Source: Domibacillus sp. PGB-M46 (lineage in GTDB: Bacteria; Bacillota; Bacilli; Bacillales; Domibacillaceae). From it: DNA of 64,000 bases. The position numbers were made by a program, and so were the translations under genes. Positions 1-8,235 of this stretch are shown here, piece after piece (the stretch's first letter is position 1; every line of letters starts with the position of its first letter). Under the pieces are notes generated by a model, which saw nothing but the letters and a program-made list of their open reading frames with translations, was not told where the DNA came from and ran no database searches. Where the stretch lies: assembly GCF_022668875.1 (NCBI RefSeq), contig NZ_JAKGCR010000002.1:186001-250000 (forward strand), given 5' to 3'.

Positions 1-477
1 AATGGAATGCTTCACGGACTCAAAGACATCCATATGGTTATCGCCAACAGCCGAAAGCTAGGTGGTGCTGCGGAAGCCGAGTCGATTACACTTTCATCCG
101 GTGAAACATATACCAACCCGGTTTTTACAAATGTTGATTTGTCTCAGGGAAAATACATTTCGTTCAGCTTTGTGGCAGATAGCGGCGAAAATGTTACAGC
201 ACACGTTGATCAAATCGGCGTCATGCGGGGACTTCGCCATAAATTGATCTGCCAGCTTCAAAATGCAGCCGTTCGAGAACTAATGACAGAAGAAACCCTT
301 CGCTACTTGCGTAAGCTGTGTGAAGTAAATGAAGGATTTGTCACTCATTCCTTTAAGAAGGAAGCATTAAAGCTTGTACGGGACGTCAGTATAGACGAAC
401 TGGAAAAGCGGCATGTTCATTTGCCATTTGCGATTGAGTCGAATGTAGTTGCCATCAATACGAAAAAATTTGCTTAA
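1..477 (+). CDS. Unrecognised protein, probably 5' truncated by the window edge
   Basis: The frame is open from base 1, so the true start may lie outside the window; the first ATG inside is at base 7 and would give 156 residues. No ribosome binding site can be judged. The product looks soluble: a beta-rich stretch with alternating polar and hydrophobic residues (about 25-65) is followed by a helical, charged half (about 75-145). I do not recognise the family and assign no function. It is convergent with the encapsulin operon and is followed by a good intrinsic terminator, which supports it being a real transcribed gene. Confidence 0.55.
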   Translation, partial: NGMLHGLKDIHMVIANSRKLGGAAEAESITLSSGETYTNPVFTNVDLSQGKYISFSFVADSGENVTAHVDQIGVMRGLRHKLICQLQNAAVRELMTEETLRYLRKLCEVNEGFVTHSFKKEALKLVRDVSIDELEKRHVHLPFAIESNVVAINTKKFA

Positions 478-486
478 TATATAACA

Positions 487-510
487 GGCCTTGTTAAAAG
501 GCTTTTTTTT
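487..510 (+). terminator. Intrinsic terminator of the first gene
   Basis: GCCTT and AAGGC arms around a five-base loop, followed by eight T residues, 10 bases after the stop codon. Confidence 0.75.
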
Positions 511-515
511 ATGTG

Positions 516-550
516 AAAAACAGGGTGCCAAATCGGCTTCCCTGTTTTTT
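516..550 (-). terminator. Terminator of the encapsulin operon
   Basis: AACAGGG and CCCTGTT arms with A and T runs on either side. It reads in both directions and overlaps the ferredoxin stop codon. Confidence 0.7.
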
Positions 551-920
551 ACGCTTCTCTCATTACCGCCTGGCAGGCCAGCCTGCGTAAAGAAGCGCCG
601 AGCTTTTTTTGTTCGGCTTCATTTTTAGGTGAGAGAAAAGCTTCTCCTGAAAGAATGTCCACAGCACATCGGCCGCATGTTCCTTTACGGCATTTGTAAT
701 CTATGCTGCACCCCTGTTCAAGTGTCGCATCGAGCAGTGTAACACCCGGCTTGACTGATACAGTGCAGGAGGCTTCTTTTTGCTTCCATTGAACCGCTGC
801 TGCCAGCTTACCGGGAGATGGCTGTTTTTCTTCCGCCAGGCGGGCCGGCGGCTCCAGCGGTGCCCGCCGTGTTTCCCTGCCTGGAATGAGCGAACCGACC
901 GTCCACTCCCTATTCATCAT
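549..920 (-). CDS. [2Fe-2S] ferredoxin with N-terminal encapsulin targeting peptide
   Basis: Plant-type ferredoxin domain with cysteines at about C77, C82, C85 and C116 (C-x4-C-x2-C and a distal C). The first 14 residues contain W-TVGSLI-PG, the same TVGSLI string that ends the IMEF cargo two genes upstream, so this protein is very likely loaded into the encapsulin. A Pro/Ala-rich linker (about residues 15-45) joins the tag to the domain. ATG at 920, or the adjacent ATG at 917, is preferred: it overlaps the encapsulin stop codon and puts the tag at the terminus; an ATG at 989 would bury the tag. Known of the family: Firmicute IMEF encapsulin operons often include a ferredoxin. Inferred role: electron donor that reduces stored ferric iron for release. 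Confidence 0.88.
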   Translation of the reverse strand: MMNREWTVGSLIPGRETRRAPLEPPARLAEEKQPSPGKLAAAVQWKQKEASCTVSVKPGVTLLDATLEQGCSIDYKCRKGTCGRCAVDILSGEAFLSPKNEAEQKKLGASLRRLACQAVMREA

Positions 921-1764
921 CTCTTGGGTCGGCGAATGTACAAATTGCAGATGGACGCTTGATTCGGAGCACTGCCGTTTCGTATACACGGAATGGGTGG
1001 TTCATTCCTTCTTCGCCGAGATAAGCGGTTTCGAAATCTTCCGATACCGCCAAATCAAGATTATTACGTCCTGTATTCACAAGCACACCTGTTTTTCCTC
1101 TTAAAACGGGCGATTGAAAAACGCCGCCTGTTACAAGCTCACGCACATGCTCAATTTCGAGCACGTTTGTATCGCGGTGTACCCGGTGCAGCAGTGCGTA
1201 CAGCTCTGGCGACAGAACAAGCGCATACGGACCGTTATGGTTCATCTCCATCAGCTTTCCGCGTGCTTCCACTACGTCCTGGAATGCGGTTCCAGATTCG
1301 TACCAATTGCTGATTAAGTGTGTCTGGCGTCCTTTGACATTCATTAAACCAGGTATGTCAAACTGGGCCGCGCCATGAAAAATCATTTCGTCTTCGAGCA
1401 ATGCCACATCGCGTGCTGCATTGGCTGCTGCGGAAAAGTCGATCGGAATATCAAGTGCTTTTGCCTGCTCAATGTCACGCCAGTACAAAACAAAATCCTT
1501 ATATAACATAGGAATGGTATAATTGACGCGCTTGGATGATTCCACTTCCGTGTCAAACGATCCCTGCAAATCCATATGAGCTGCGCTTTTTTCAGAAAAA
1601 ATGTCTGTGTGAATGCTCTGTACGCCGCGTCCAAGCGGGCCGTATAACTCAATGAACCGCCGGCCTGTTAATTGCCCTCTGGCCGCTTCAATCATAATTT
1701 GCTCCAGCTGATCAAAGTCAGCTTCTGATAGTGGTGCGTCTGGATATAAGTGTAATTTACTCAT
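910..1764 (-). CDS. Family 1 encapsulin shell protein
   Basis: 284 residues, the usual length for an HK97-fold encapsulin. The N-terminus (LYPDAPLSEADFDQL, then IELYGPLGRGVQSI) is characteristic, as is the run near residue 75-95 (KRVNYTIPMLYKDFVLYWRD). The shell self-assembles in the cytoplasm and binds cargo through short targeting peptides on its inner face. Starts at ATG with AGGAGGAAG eight bases upstream; 12 bases follow the cargo gene. Encapsulins paired with IMEF cargo are known to form large T=4 shells with very high iron capacity; whether this one does is inferred from the pairing. Confidence 0.95.
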   Translation of the reverse strand: MSKLHLYPDAPLSEADFDQLEQIMIEAARGQLTGRRFIELYGPLGRGVQSIHTDIFSEKSAAHMDLQGSFDTEVESSKRVNYTIPMLYKDFVLYWRDIEQAKALDIPIDFSAAANAARDVALLEDEMIFHGAAQFDIPGLMNVKGRQTHLISNWYESGTAFQDVVEARGKLMEMNHNGPYALVLSPELYALLHRVHRDTNVLEIEHVRELVTGGVFQSPVLRGKTGVLVNTGRNNLDLAVSEDFETAYLGEEGMNHPFRVYETAVLRIKRPSAICTFADPRDDE

Positions 1765-1776
1765 GAACTCTTCCTC

Positions 1777-2373
1777 CTACTTTGAAATAAGGGACCCTAC
1801 TGTAAATGTCCGCTTTGGTCCTGCCGGTTTTCCCGGAAGCGCCGCTGATGTATGCACATGGGAATGATGATCGCTGTGTTCATGATGGTTTAAATGATCG
1901 CCATGCTCGTCATGATGCGCATGCGGATCTGTGTACCCTGTGTCAAAGCGTTTGTTAATGCCGGCAAGCTTTTCTTTTACAAACTGATAACTTTTATAAT
2001 TGGATTCGCGCATATGAGACAGCTTGGCCTGGCGCTCTGCATCTTTAAATTGAAAAAGGGCAAGATCAAGATGCTCCACAAAGTTATGCAGGCCGAACTT
2101 TTCAAGATTCAGTTCCTGCAGCAGCCGGTTAAACGTATTGTTGGACGGTGTGAAATCGCCTCCCCGCCCGGCCTGAAAGGTTTCAATCAGCGGGATCAAC
2201 TCGGCAAGCCTGGAAAGCCGCTGTTCCTCTTCTTCAAAAATATGGTGATAATACAGCCGCTCGTGGTCATCTTTTGCATTGTTAATAACCGGGTCGAGCA
2301 TTGCCATAAAACTTTCAATATCTTTTTTAGTGCCGGTAAAGATATCATAAAATTCACTCAATTCTTCCTTCAC
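1777..2373 (-). CDS. IMEF-type iron-mineralising encapsulin cargo protein
   Basis: 198 residues. The N-terminal 145 are helical and ferritin-like in character, with an acidic/His cluster (YYHHIFEEEEQR, about residues 43-54) suited to iron binding. Residues about 149-174 hold 12 histidines in 26 positions, then a Pro/Gly linker, and the protein ends TVGSLISK, an encapsulin targeting peptide. GTG at 2373 is chosen because AGGAGG lies eight bases upstream; the GTG at 2382 overlaps that site. First gene of the operon IMEF-encapsulin-ferredoxin. Known of the family: IMEF oxidises and mineralises iron inside the shell. The His-rich segment is an added feature whose metal role is inferred. Confidence 0.9.
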   Translation of the reverse strand: MKEELSEFYDIFTGTKKDIESFMAMLDPVINNAKDDHERLYYHHIFEEEEQRLSRLAELIPLIETFQAGRGGDFTPSNNTFNRLLQELNLEKFGLHNFVEHLDLALFQFKDAERQAKLSHMRESNYKSYQFVKEKLAGINKRFDTGYTDPHAHHDEHGDHLNHHEHSDHHSHVHTSAALPGKPAGPKRTFTVGSLISK

Positions 2374-2402
2374 GAGACGCACCTCCTAGTGTACCTTCTT
2401 CC

Positions 2403-2431
2403 ATTATAATCGCTGCTTTTTACAGGAGCAA
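2403..2431 (-). promoter_or_regulatory. Sigma-A-type promoter of the encapsulin operon
   Basis: On the minus strand TTGCTC, 17 bases, TATAAT, about 30 bases before the IMEF start. No obvious Fur-like palindrome was seen around it. Confidence 0.7.
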
Positions 2432-2441
2432 AGATTACATG

Positions 2442-2470
2442 AAAAAAAGCGCCGATTTTGGCGCTTTTTC
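2442..2470. terminator. Bidirectional terminator after pncB
   Basis: AGCGCC and GGCGCT arms, loop GATTTT, A run on the left and T run on the right. It ends pncB on the minus strand. Confidence 0.8.
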
Positions 2471-2476
2471 GGACCG

Positions 2477-3934
2477 TTACAGCTGCTCCTGCGGCTGCGC
2501 TTTAACGGCTTCAATATTTTTCATTTTATTATCCCAGCAGGCCTGGCTTAAATCGACCGGATATTCTTCCGGATTAAGCGCCCGCTTGTATTCGCTCCAT
2601 AATAGCGACAGATTATCCGCCGTCCGGCTCCGGATCGTATGGATATCGGGCAGTTCATATACACGCGTGCCGTTGATGAAAATCGGTTCATGCAGTTCGC
2701 GTGCTTCAAAATTGGTCACAAATTTGCTGACAAAGGTGTGTACAGGATGAAACATTTTCAGCCGCTCGGCATGCTGTGGATCTTCATGTTCCATCGCAAT
2801 ATAATCCCCTTCCGCTTTGCCATTCAGCTTATTGATAATGCGGTACACGCGTTTCAATCCAGGTGTTGTCACTTTTTCTGGATTGGCTGACAGCTTGATC
2901 GTATCCGTCATCATTCTGTTGTCATCTTCAATCGACACCAATTTATAAACGGCGCCAAGAGCAGCTTGGTCATACGCGGTAATTACCTTTGTACCGATAC
3001 CCCATACATCAATTTTGGCACCTTCTGCTTTTAAGTTCATAATCGTGTATTCATCCAGATCATTGGACGCCACAATATGCGCTTTTGGAAACCCTGCTTC
3101 ATCAAGCATTTTACGTGCTTCCTTGGAAAGATAAGCCATATCGCCGCTGTCGAGGCGGACACCAACGAAGCGAATCTGGTCTCCCAGCTCTTTTGCGGCC
3201 CGGATCGCTGCCGGCATACCAGACTTGAGCGTGTCATAGGTATCTACGAGAAACACACAGTCACGATGCCGCTCTGCATATTTGCGAAAAGCTGTGTATT
3301 CATCTTTGTACGTTTGCACAAGTGCATGGGCGTGCGTACCGGAAACGGGAATGCCAAACAGCTTGCCTGCCCGGACATTGCTTGTTGCGTCAAAACCGCC
3401 GATATAAGCAGCACGCGTCCCCCATACTGCTGCATCCATCTCGTGCGCCCGGCGCGAGCCAAATTCCATTGCCGTTTCGTCGCCAAGCACCTGTTTAATC
3501 CGTGATGCTTTCGTGGCGATCAATGTTTGATAGTTCACAATATTAAGCAGGGCGGTTTCGACAATTTGAGCTTCCGCCAGCGGCGCTTCAATACGCAGAA
3601 TTGGTTCGTTTGCAAAGACAAGCTCACCTTCCTGCATGCTTTTTAACGTGCCTGTAAACCTCATATTTTTTAAATAAGCTAAAAAATCTTCCTTATAGCC
3701 GATATCGCGCAAATAGTCGATATCGCTCTCTGAAAAATGAAAATTCTCCAAGTAATCAATAATTTTTTCTAATCCGGCAAAAACACCGTATCCGTTTCCG
3801 AATGGAAGCTTGCGAAAATATAATTCAAATACGGCTTTTTTTGTATGGATGCCATCATGCCAGTACGTTTCGGCCATATTAATCTGATAAAGGTCGGTAT
3901 GCAAGGCAAGGCTGTCGTCTTCATATCGTGACAT
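2477..3934 (-). CDS. pncB: Nicotinate phosphoribosyltransferase
   Basis: 485 residues, the normal length. Makes nicotinate mononucleotide from nicotinate and PRPP, the entry step of the Preiss-Handler NAD salvage route in the cytoplasm. Seen: the N-terminal LHTDLYQINMAETYW motif, the conserved EFGSRRAHEMDAAVWGTRAA core around residue 175 and VGVRLDSGDMAYLS further on. The frame is open for another 75 residues upstream, but ATG at 3934 has AAAGGGAG at good spacing and begins at the family-typical N-terminus. Flanked by terminators on both sides, so probably monocistronic. Confidence 0.95.
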   Translation of the reverse strand: MSRYEDDSLALHTDLYQINMAETYWHDGIHTKKAVFELYFRKLPFGNGYGVFAGLEKIIDYLENFHFSESDIDYLRDIGYKEDFLAYLKNMRFTGTLKSMQEGELVFANEPILRIEAPLAEAQIVETALLNIVNYQTLIATKASRIKQVLGDETAMEFGSRRAHEMDAAVWGTRAAYIGGFDATSNVRAGKLFGIPVSGTHAHALVQTYKDEYTAFRKYAERHRDCVFLVDTYDTLKSGMPAAIRAAKELGDQIRFVGVRLDSGDMAYLSKEARKMLDEAGFPKAHIVASNDLDEYTIMNLKAEGAKIDVWGIGTKVITAYDQAALGAVYKLVSIEDDNRMMTDTIKLSANPEKVTTPGLKRVYRIINKLNGKAEGDYIAMEHEDPQHAERLKMFHPVHTFVSKFVTNFEARELHEPIFINGTRVYELPDIHTIRSRTADNLSLLWSEYKRALNPEEYPVDLSQACWDNKMKNIEAVKAQPQEQL

Positions 3935-4038
3935 TGTTTTTACTCCCTTTGCTTTTCCATCGTATTTCATTCCTATTATCCTACACCTTTTTGAGCGTTC
4001 CGGCAACTTGTCCCGGACTATTTCTGGTGACAACCACG

Positions 4039-4067
4039 AAAAAAAGCGCCTGTTATGTGCGCTTTTT
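4039..4067 (-). terminator. Terminator of the CNNM/CBS gene
   Basis: GCGC arms with A and T runs. The stem includes the last codons and stop of the gene. Confidence 0.65.
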
Positions 4068-5351
4068 CGCTTCAATATATAAAATATGATGATCTTCCAT
4101 TTCGATAATCGTAAATACCCAGTCCTCTTCCTCGAGCATGTCATGAAGGGATGTATCAATTTTTTCTGTTAAAAACCAGCCGCCGAGCGTATCAACGTCT
4201 TCATCATTTAACTCGGTGCCAAGCAGGGCATTTACTTCACTTATTAATACTTTCGCGCTGAATAGATAATGGCTATCATTCACTTTTCGTACTTCGGGAA
4301 TTTCATCTGTATCATATTCGTCACGAATTTCCCCGACAATTTCTTCTAAAATGTCTTCTACCGTCACAAGACCTGATGTACCGCCATATTCATCAATTAA
4401 GATTGCCATATGGGTCTGCTCTTTCTGCATTTTCACAAGCAGGTCATGAATCAGCATGTTTTCAAATACGCGAATCACAGGTTTTACAAATTGACGCAGC
4501 GGCTGCACTTTAGGAAGCGGCTTGCCTTTTACGGCGACACTTAAAATTTCTTTGAAGTTCACCATGCCGATTACATTGTCTTTGTCTCCGTCAATAACGG
4601 GATACCGCGTATATTTTTCTTCTCTGATAATAGCCAGAACATCATCAAGTGTATCATCAATCGATAAGCTGACCATTTCTGTGCGCGGCACCATAATTTC
4701 TTTTGCAAGGCGCTCATCAAATTCAAAAATATTATTTACATATTTCAATTCAGTTTGATTGATTTCGCCGCTTTTGTAACTTTCAGAAAGCAGCATCCGC
4801 CATTCTTCCTCTGTATGAACCTCATCATGTTCAGATGCCATTTTCAGCCCGAACAAGCCGGTCACAAACCGTGCTGAGCCGTTGAGCGTCCATATAAACG
4901 GATACATAATACGGTAAAACCATATAAGCGGGACGGCAAGCGCCAGCGTGACTTCCTCTGCTTTTTGGATAGCGACTGTTTTAGGCGCCAGCTCGCCCAC
5001 AACAACGTGAAGAAACGTGACAATAGTAAAAGCAAGGATAAATGACAAAACTGCAGCGAGAGAAGAAGCAAGCTCAAAACGCTCAAACAGCGGATGAAGA
5101 AGCTTTTCCACCGTCGGTTCGCCAATCCAGCCAAGCCCGAGTGCCGTAATAGTAATGCCGAGCTGGCAGGCAGATAAATACTCATCTAACCGGGTTGTAA
5201 CGCGTTTTGCTGCCATAGCACCCGGTTTTCCTTCTGCTACAAGCTGATCGACGCGTGAAGCTCTCATTTTTACAATAGCAAATTCCGCAGCTACGAAAAA
5301 AGCAGTAAGGGCGATTAATAAAGCAATGCCCAATAAATTCACAATCTCCAA
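4053..5351 (-). CDS. HlyC/CorC family transporter with CNNM, CBS pair and CorC domains
   Basis: About 432 residues. Order: CNNM membrane domain with about four hydrophobic segments (residues 1-190), two CBS repeats (about 205-335; [11 protein letters not shown] opens the first, [14 protein letters not shown] closes the second) and a C-terminal CorC/HlyC domain. Family members (B. subtilis YhdP/MpfA, YugS, YqhB) are linked to magnesium efflux or ion homeostasis. Start is uncertain: GTG at 5381 is abutted by an AGGAG, too close to serve it, whereas TTG at 5351 has GGAG seven bases before it and gives [11 protein letters not shown], matching family N-termini as I recall them. Confidence 0.9.
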   Translation of the reverse strand: MEIVNLLGIALLIALTAFFVAAEFAIVKMRASRVDQLVAEGKPGAMAAKRVTTRLDEYLSACQLGITITALGLGWIGEPTVEKLLHPLFERFELASSLAAVLSFILAFTIVTFLHVVVGELAPKTVAIQKAEEVTLALAVPLIWFYRIMYPFIWTLNGSARFVTGLFGLKMASEHDEVHTEEEWRMLLSESYKSGEINQTELKYVNNIFEFDERLAKEIMVPRTEMVSLSIDDTLDDVLAIIREEKYTRYPVIDGDKDNVIGMVNFKEILSVAVKGKPLPKVQPLRQFVKPVIRVFENMLIHDLLVKMQKEQTHMAILIDEYGGTSGLVTVEDILEEIVGEIRDEYDTDEIPEVRKVNDSHYLFSAKVLISEVNALLGTELNDEDVDTLGGWFLTEKIDTSLHDMLEEEDWVFTIIEMEDHHILYIEAKKRT

Positions 5352-5442
5352 TGACAGGCTCCGATAGCTCGGAGCATCCACCTCCTGTTTTCAAAAAATA
5401 CCGTCTTTTTTCTTATCATATCACGTTCCGCTTTATGAACAC

Positions 5443-5475
5443 AAAATCCGGCTCAGCTTTCGCCGGGCCGGATCT
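5443..5475 (-). terminator. Terminator of the deacetylase gene
   Basis: ATCCGGC and GCCGGAT arms just after the minus-strand stop codon; only a short T stretch follows. Confidence 0.5.
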
Positions 5476-5477
5476 CT

Positions 5478-6710
5478 TTACAATTCACTGACTGTGACAA
5501 GTTCATAGCCTTCCTTTTGCAGAAAAGACACGATCTCACCAAGCGATTGGGCAGTAGTTTGATGAATATCGTGCATTAACACGATTGAACCGTCCTTCGC
5601 TTCTTTTTCGACAATCCTGCAGATGGCTTTTGGATTGTGCGATTTCCAGTCCATGGTGTCAATGGTCCAAAGCAGCGGTTTTGCTCCAATCACTTCATTT
5701 ACACTGTCATTTGTCGCTCCATAAGGAGGCCGGACCGTCAGTGGTGAAACACCGGCAGCCGCTTCTACTGCTGAAGCTGTCCGCCGAATTTCCTCTTCTA
5801 TATCCTGCTTATCGAGTTCAGTCAGGTTCCGGTGACTAAAAGAATGATTGCCGATTTCATGGCCTTCTTGCACCACTTGGTCGGCGAGCTCCGGATATTG
5901 TTCTACACGGCTGCCGAGCATAAAAAAGGTGGCTCTTGCATGATGTTTTTTAAGCGTAGCCAAAATCGCTTTTGTACTCTGCGGATTTGGCCCGTCATCA
6001 AACGTAAGCGCAATTTTTCTAGATGTTTTTCCGGCTGGCTCCGCCTCTGCCGCTAACTGGTCCCGCCATTCCTTTTTTAAAAACGGCACTGCCTTAGAAA
6101 GCGGCACACTTCCTTCGTGCTTTTTACGATCACTAAAAAAAACCATTTCGCCATTTTTTACATACAAACCGGCTTCGCTGATCGAAACGGGTGTATGAAG
6201 AGCCGTAGAAGCTTTTTGCGGATTGATAAATAAGTCCGGCGTTTTTGCAAGCAGGCCCGCTGCTGTATCCACGATAAACGTTTCATTTAAGATGCGGTTT
6301 TTTTCAGCCGTGATATACGTTTTTTCATTGAAAAGAACCGAGTAAATACCGCTGCTGTCTGGAACAAGCTCAAACGTTAATCGCAGGGAGGCAGGCTGTT
6401 CGTTTCGCATTTTTCTATCGATTTTCCCGACTTCTTTTAAAAAACCTGACTCTTTTTGTTTTACATACTGTTCGATTTTTTTATTTAAGGAAGCCTGTTG
6501 AAAAACAGGGTACTGTACCGCGATATCGTACCTCTTTTCATGGGCTTCTTTCATTTTAATGTTAATATTTTCATAAGACGATTTTACTGTGCTTGTTGCC
6601 CACACCGTTTTGTTATGGTGGGTGGCTGTTACAATCAAATTGACCAGTACCATGGCGAGCATCAAAAATAAACTTGACAGCAAAGCAATGATGGTCGTTT
6701 TTTTGTTCAT
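5478..6710 (-). CDS. PdaC-like secreted polysaccharide deacetylase
   Basis: 410 residues. An N-terminal hydrophobic segment (about 7-30) acts as signal or anchor; residues about 40-220 resemble the DUF4163/DUF3298 region of PdaC; the last 180 are a NodB deacetylase domain. NodB motifs seen in order: TFDDGP, HSFSHRNL, RPPYG, TIDTMDW and LMHDIH, so the metal triad (D, H, H) and catalytic residues look intact. Inferred substrate is peptidoglycan outside the membrane, by similarity to B. subtilis PdaC. ATG with AGGGGAT upstream. Confidence 0.88.
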   Translation of the reverse strand: MNKKTTIIALLSSLFLMLAMVLVNLIVTATHHNKTVWATSTVKSSYENINIKMKEAHEKRYDIAVQYPVFQQASLNKKIEQYVKQKESGFLKEVGKIDRKMRNEQPASLRLTFELVPDSSGIYSVLFNEKTYITAEKNRILNETFIVDTAAGLLAKTPDLFINPQKASTALHTPVSISEAGLYVKNGEMVFFSDRKKHEGSVPLSKAVPFLKKEWRDQLAAEAEPAGKTSRKIALTFDDGPNPQSTKAILATLKKHHARATFFMLGSRVEQYPELADQVVQEGHEIGNHSFSHRNLTELDKQDIEEEIRRTASAVEAAAGVSPLTVRPPYGATNDSVNEVIGAKPLLWTIDTMDWKSHNPKAICRIVEKEAKDGSIVLMHDIHQTTAQSLGEIVSFLQKEGYELVTVSEL

Positions 6711-6757
6711 ACGTATCCCCTAATTAAACATAATATTGGATGCACCTTCCATTTATG

Positions 6758-6786
6758 ATTGTAAACAAAGAGATAGTATAATACAA
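6758..6786 (-). promoter_or_regulatory. Possible promoter of the deacetylase gene
   Basis: On the minus strand TTGTAT, 17 bases, TACAAT, about 48 bases before the ATG at 6710. Confidence 0.45.
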
Positions 6787-6845
6787 TAGTTTCGTAAAAA
6801 TATGGCTATGTTTTTGTCACAATTTGACGAAAAACGTACAAGTTT

Positions 6846-8219
6846 TTAGATTGTCACTTTTTTCCGCTGGTAAGTCCGGGCCGCTTTCACGAATGCTGCC
6901 GGAATTCCAGTATTTGACGGAAAATAAAGATGGGCATAGCCTGCAACAGCATTATACACTATACAGCCGTCCGGCTTCTGTCCAAATCGGCTGCCGGATT
7001 GAAAAGCCGGAGCTGGTTTTTCCTGTCCTTCAAACACAGAATAATGAAACTCATGTCCTCTTAGCTTCTCACCTTCTGGGATCCACGCACCCGGAAAAGC
7101 GGTTAATTCCCGGTAGCCTAGGGCTGCTCTGGTTGATTTCATGACCGTTTTCCCCTGAATAATGCCGCACATAGGATAAGAGTGTCCATCAACGGTAATC
7201 AGTTCTTCCGTTAAATACATAAACCCGCCGCATTCAGCCAATGTCGGCATACCGGACTCAACAGCCCGCCGAACGGACTTCCGTGCTTCGCACTGGGCAG
7301 CGAGAACGGGTGCAAATTCTTCCGGAAATCCGCCGCCTATATAAAGAGCATCTGCTGCTTCGGGTACGGTCTCGCCTGCAAGAGGCGAGAAAAAGTGAAG
7401 GTCTGCCCCATGCGTACGAAGCATATCCAAATTTTCCTCGTAATAAAAGTGAAAGGCGGCATCCTTTGCAACCGCAATCGTCACATGGCTGTCTTGTTTT
7501 CTTCCAAATAAACGGTTTTCGGACTGCGGCAGGTCCGGCACTTCTGCAAGGCGGAGCAGTTCATCAAGGTCAACCGTCTTTCGTGCCGCTTCTGCAAGCG
7601 CATGGAAAAAGCCGGCCAGATCTCCTCTTTCAACGGCCGGGACAAGACCCAGATGGCGCTCCGGCACACTGACACCAGGCATTTTCGGCAAATGGCCGAT
7701 AACCGGGATGCCGCATTCCTGCTTTACTGCCTGCTCAATCAAACGAAAGTGTCCTTCACTGCCAGTTTTGTTCGCAATAACGGCTTTGATCTGCCCGGGT
7801 GCCATCATTTGAAATCCTTTCACAATGGCTGCCGCGCTTCGTGCCGTGCCGGATGCATCAATGACCAGCAGCACCGGCGCGCCTGTAAGACGGCTGATCT
7901 CAGCTGTACTGCCGTCATCTTTGAGCGGGTCTTTTCCATCAAACATTCCCATGACACCTTCAATTACTGAAATATCAGCATCCCGTGACGCTTCAGAAAA
8001 TACCTCACGAATCGTGCCGGCATCTCCCATCCAGCTGTCCAGGTTGCGCGAAAGGCGCCCGCATATAGCCGTATGGTACGTTGGGTCGATATAATCCGGT
8101 CCGCATTTAAACGGCTGTACAGAAAGGCCCTGCTGCTTCAGAGCGCCAAGCAGCGCCAGCGTAACCGTTGTTTTGCCGGAGCCGCTGCCCGTTCCGGCAA
8201 TAACGATTCGTTTTCCCAT
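6846..8219 (-). CDS. cbiA: Cobyrinate a,c-diamide synthase
   Basis: 457 residues. ATP- and glutamine-dependent amidation of side chains a and c of cobyrinate. Seen: N-terminal P-loop GTGSGSGKTTVTLALL, and a C-terminal class I glutamine amidotransferase domain with nucleophile in AECGGFMYL and a later GHEFHYS. ATG at 8219 is preferred, with AAAGGAGAG about nine bases upstream; a TTG at 8249 would place that site inside the gene. Last gene of the cbi operon, 16 bases after cbiG; no clear terminator follows before the next unit. Confidence 0.95.
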   Translation of the reverse strand: MGKRIVIAGTGSGSGKTTVTLALLGALKQQGLSVQPFKCGPDYIDPTYHTAICGRLSRNLDSWMGDAGTIREVFSEASRDADISVIEGVMGMFDGKDPLKDDGSTAEISRLTGAPVLLVIDASGTARSAAAIVKGFQMMAPGQIKAVIANKTGSEGHFRLIEQAVKQECGIPVIGHLPKMPGVSVPERHLGLVPAVERGDLAGFFHALAEAARKTVDLDELLRLAEVPDLPQSENRLFGRKQDSHVTIAVAKDAAFHFYYEENLDMLRTHGADLHFFSPLAGETVPEAADALYIGGGFPEEFAPVLAAQCEARKSVRRAVESGMPTLAECGGFMYLTEELITVDGHSYPMCGIIQGKTVMKSTRAALGYRELTAFPGAWIPEGEKLRGHEFHYSVFEGQEKPAPAFQSGSRFGQKPDGCIVYNAVAGYAHLYFPSNTGIPAAFVKAARTYQRKKVTI

Positions 8220-8235
8220 CTTATTCTTCTCTCCT

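Noticed and set aside
1894-2409. Long plus-strand frame of 171 codons
   Set aside because: Antisense to the IMEF gene, which has a promoter, ribosome binding site and known family features.
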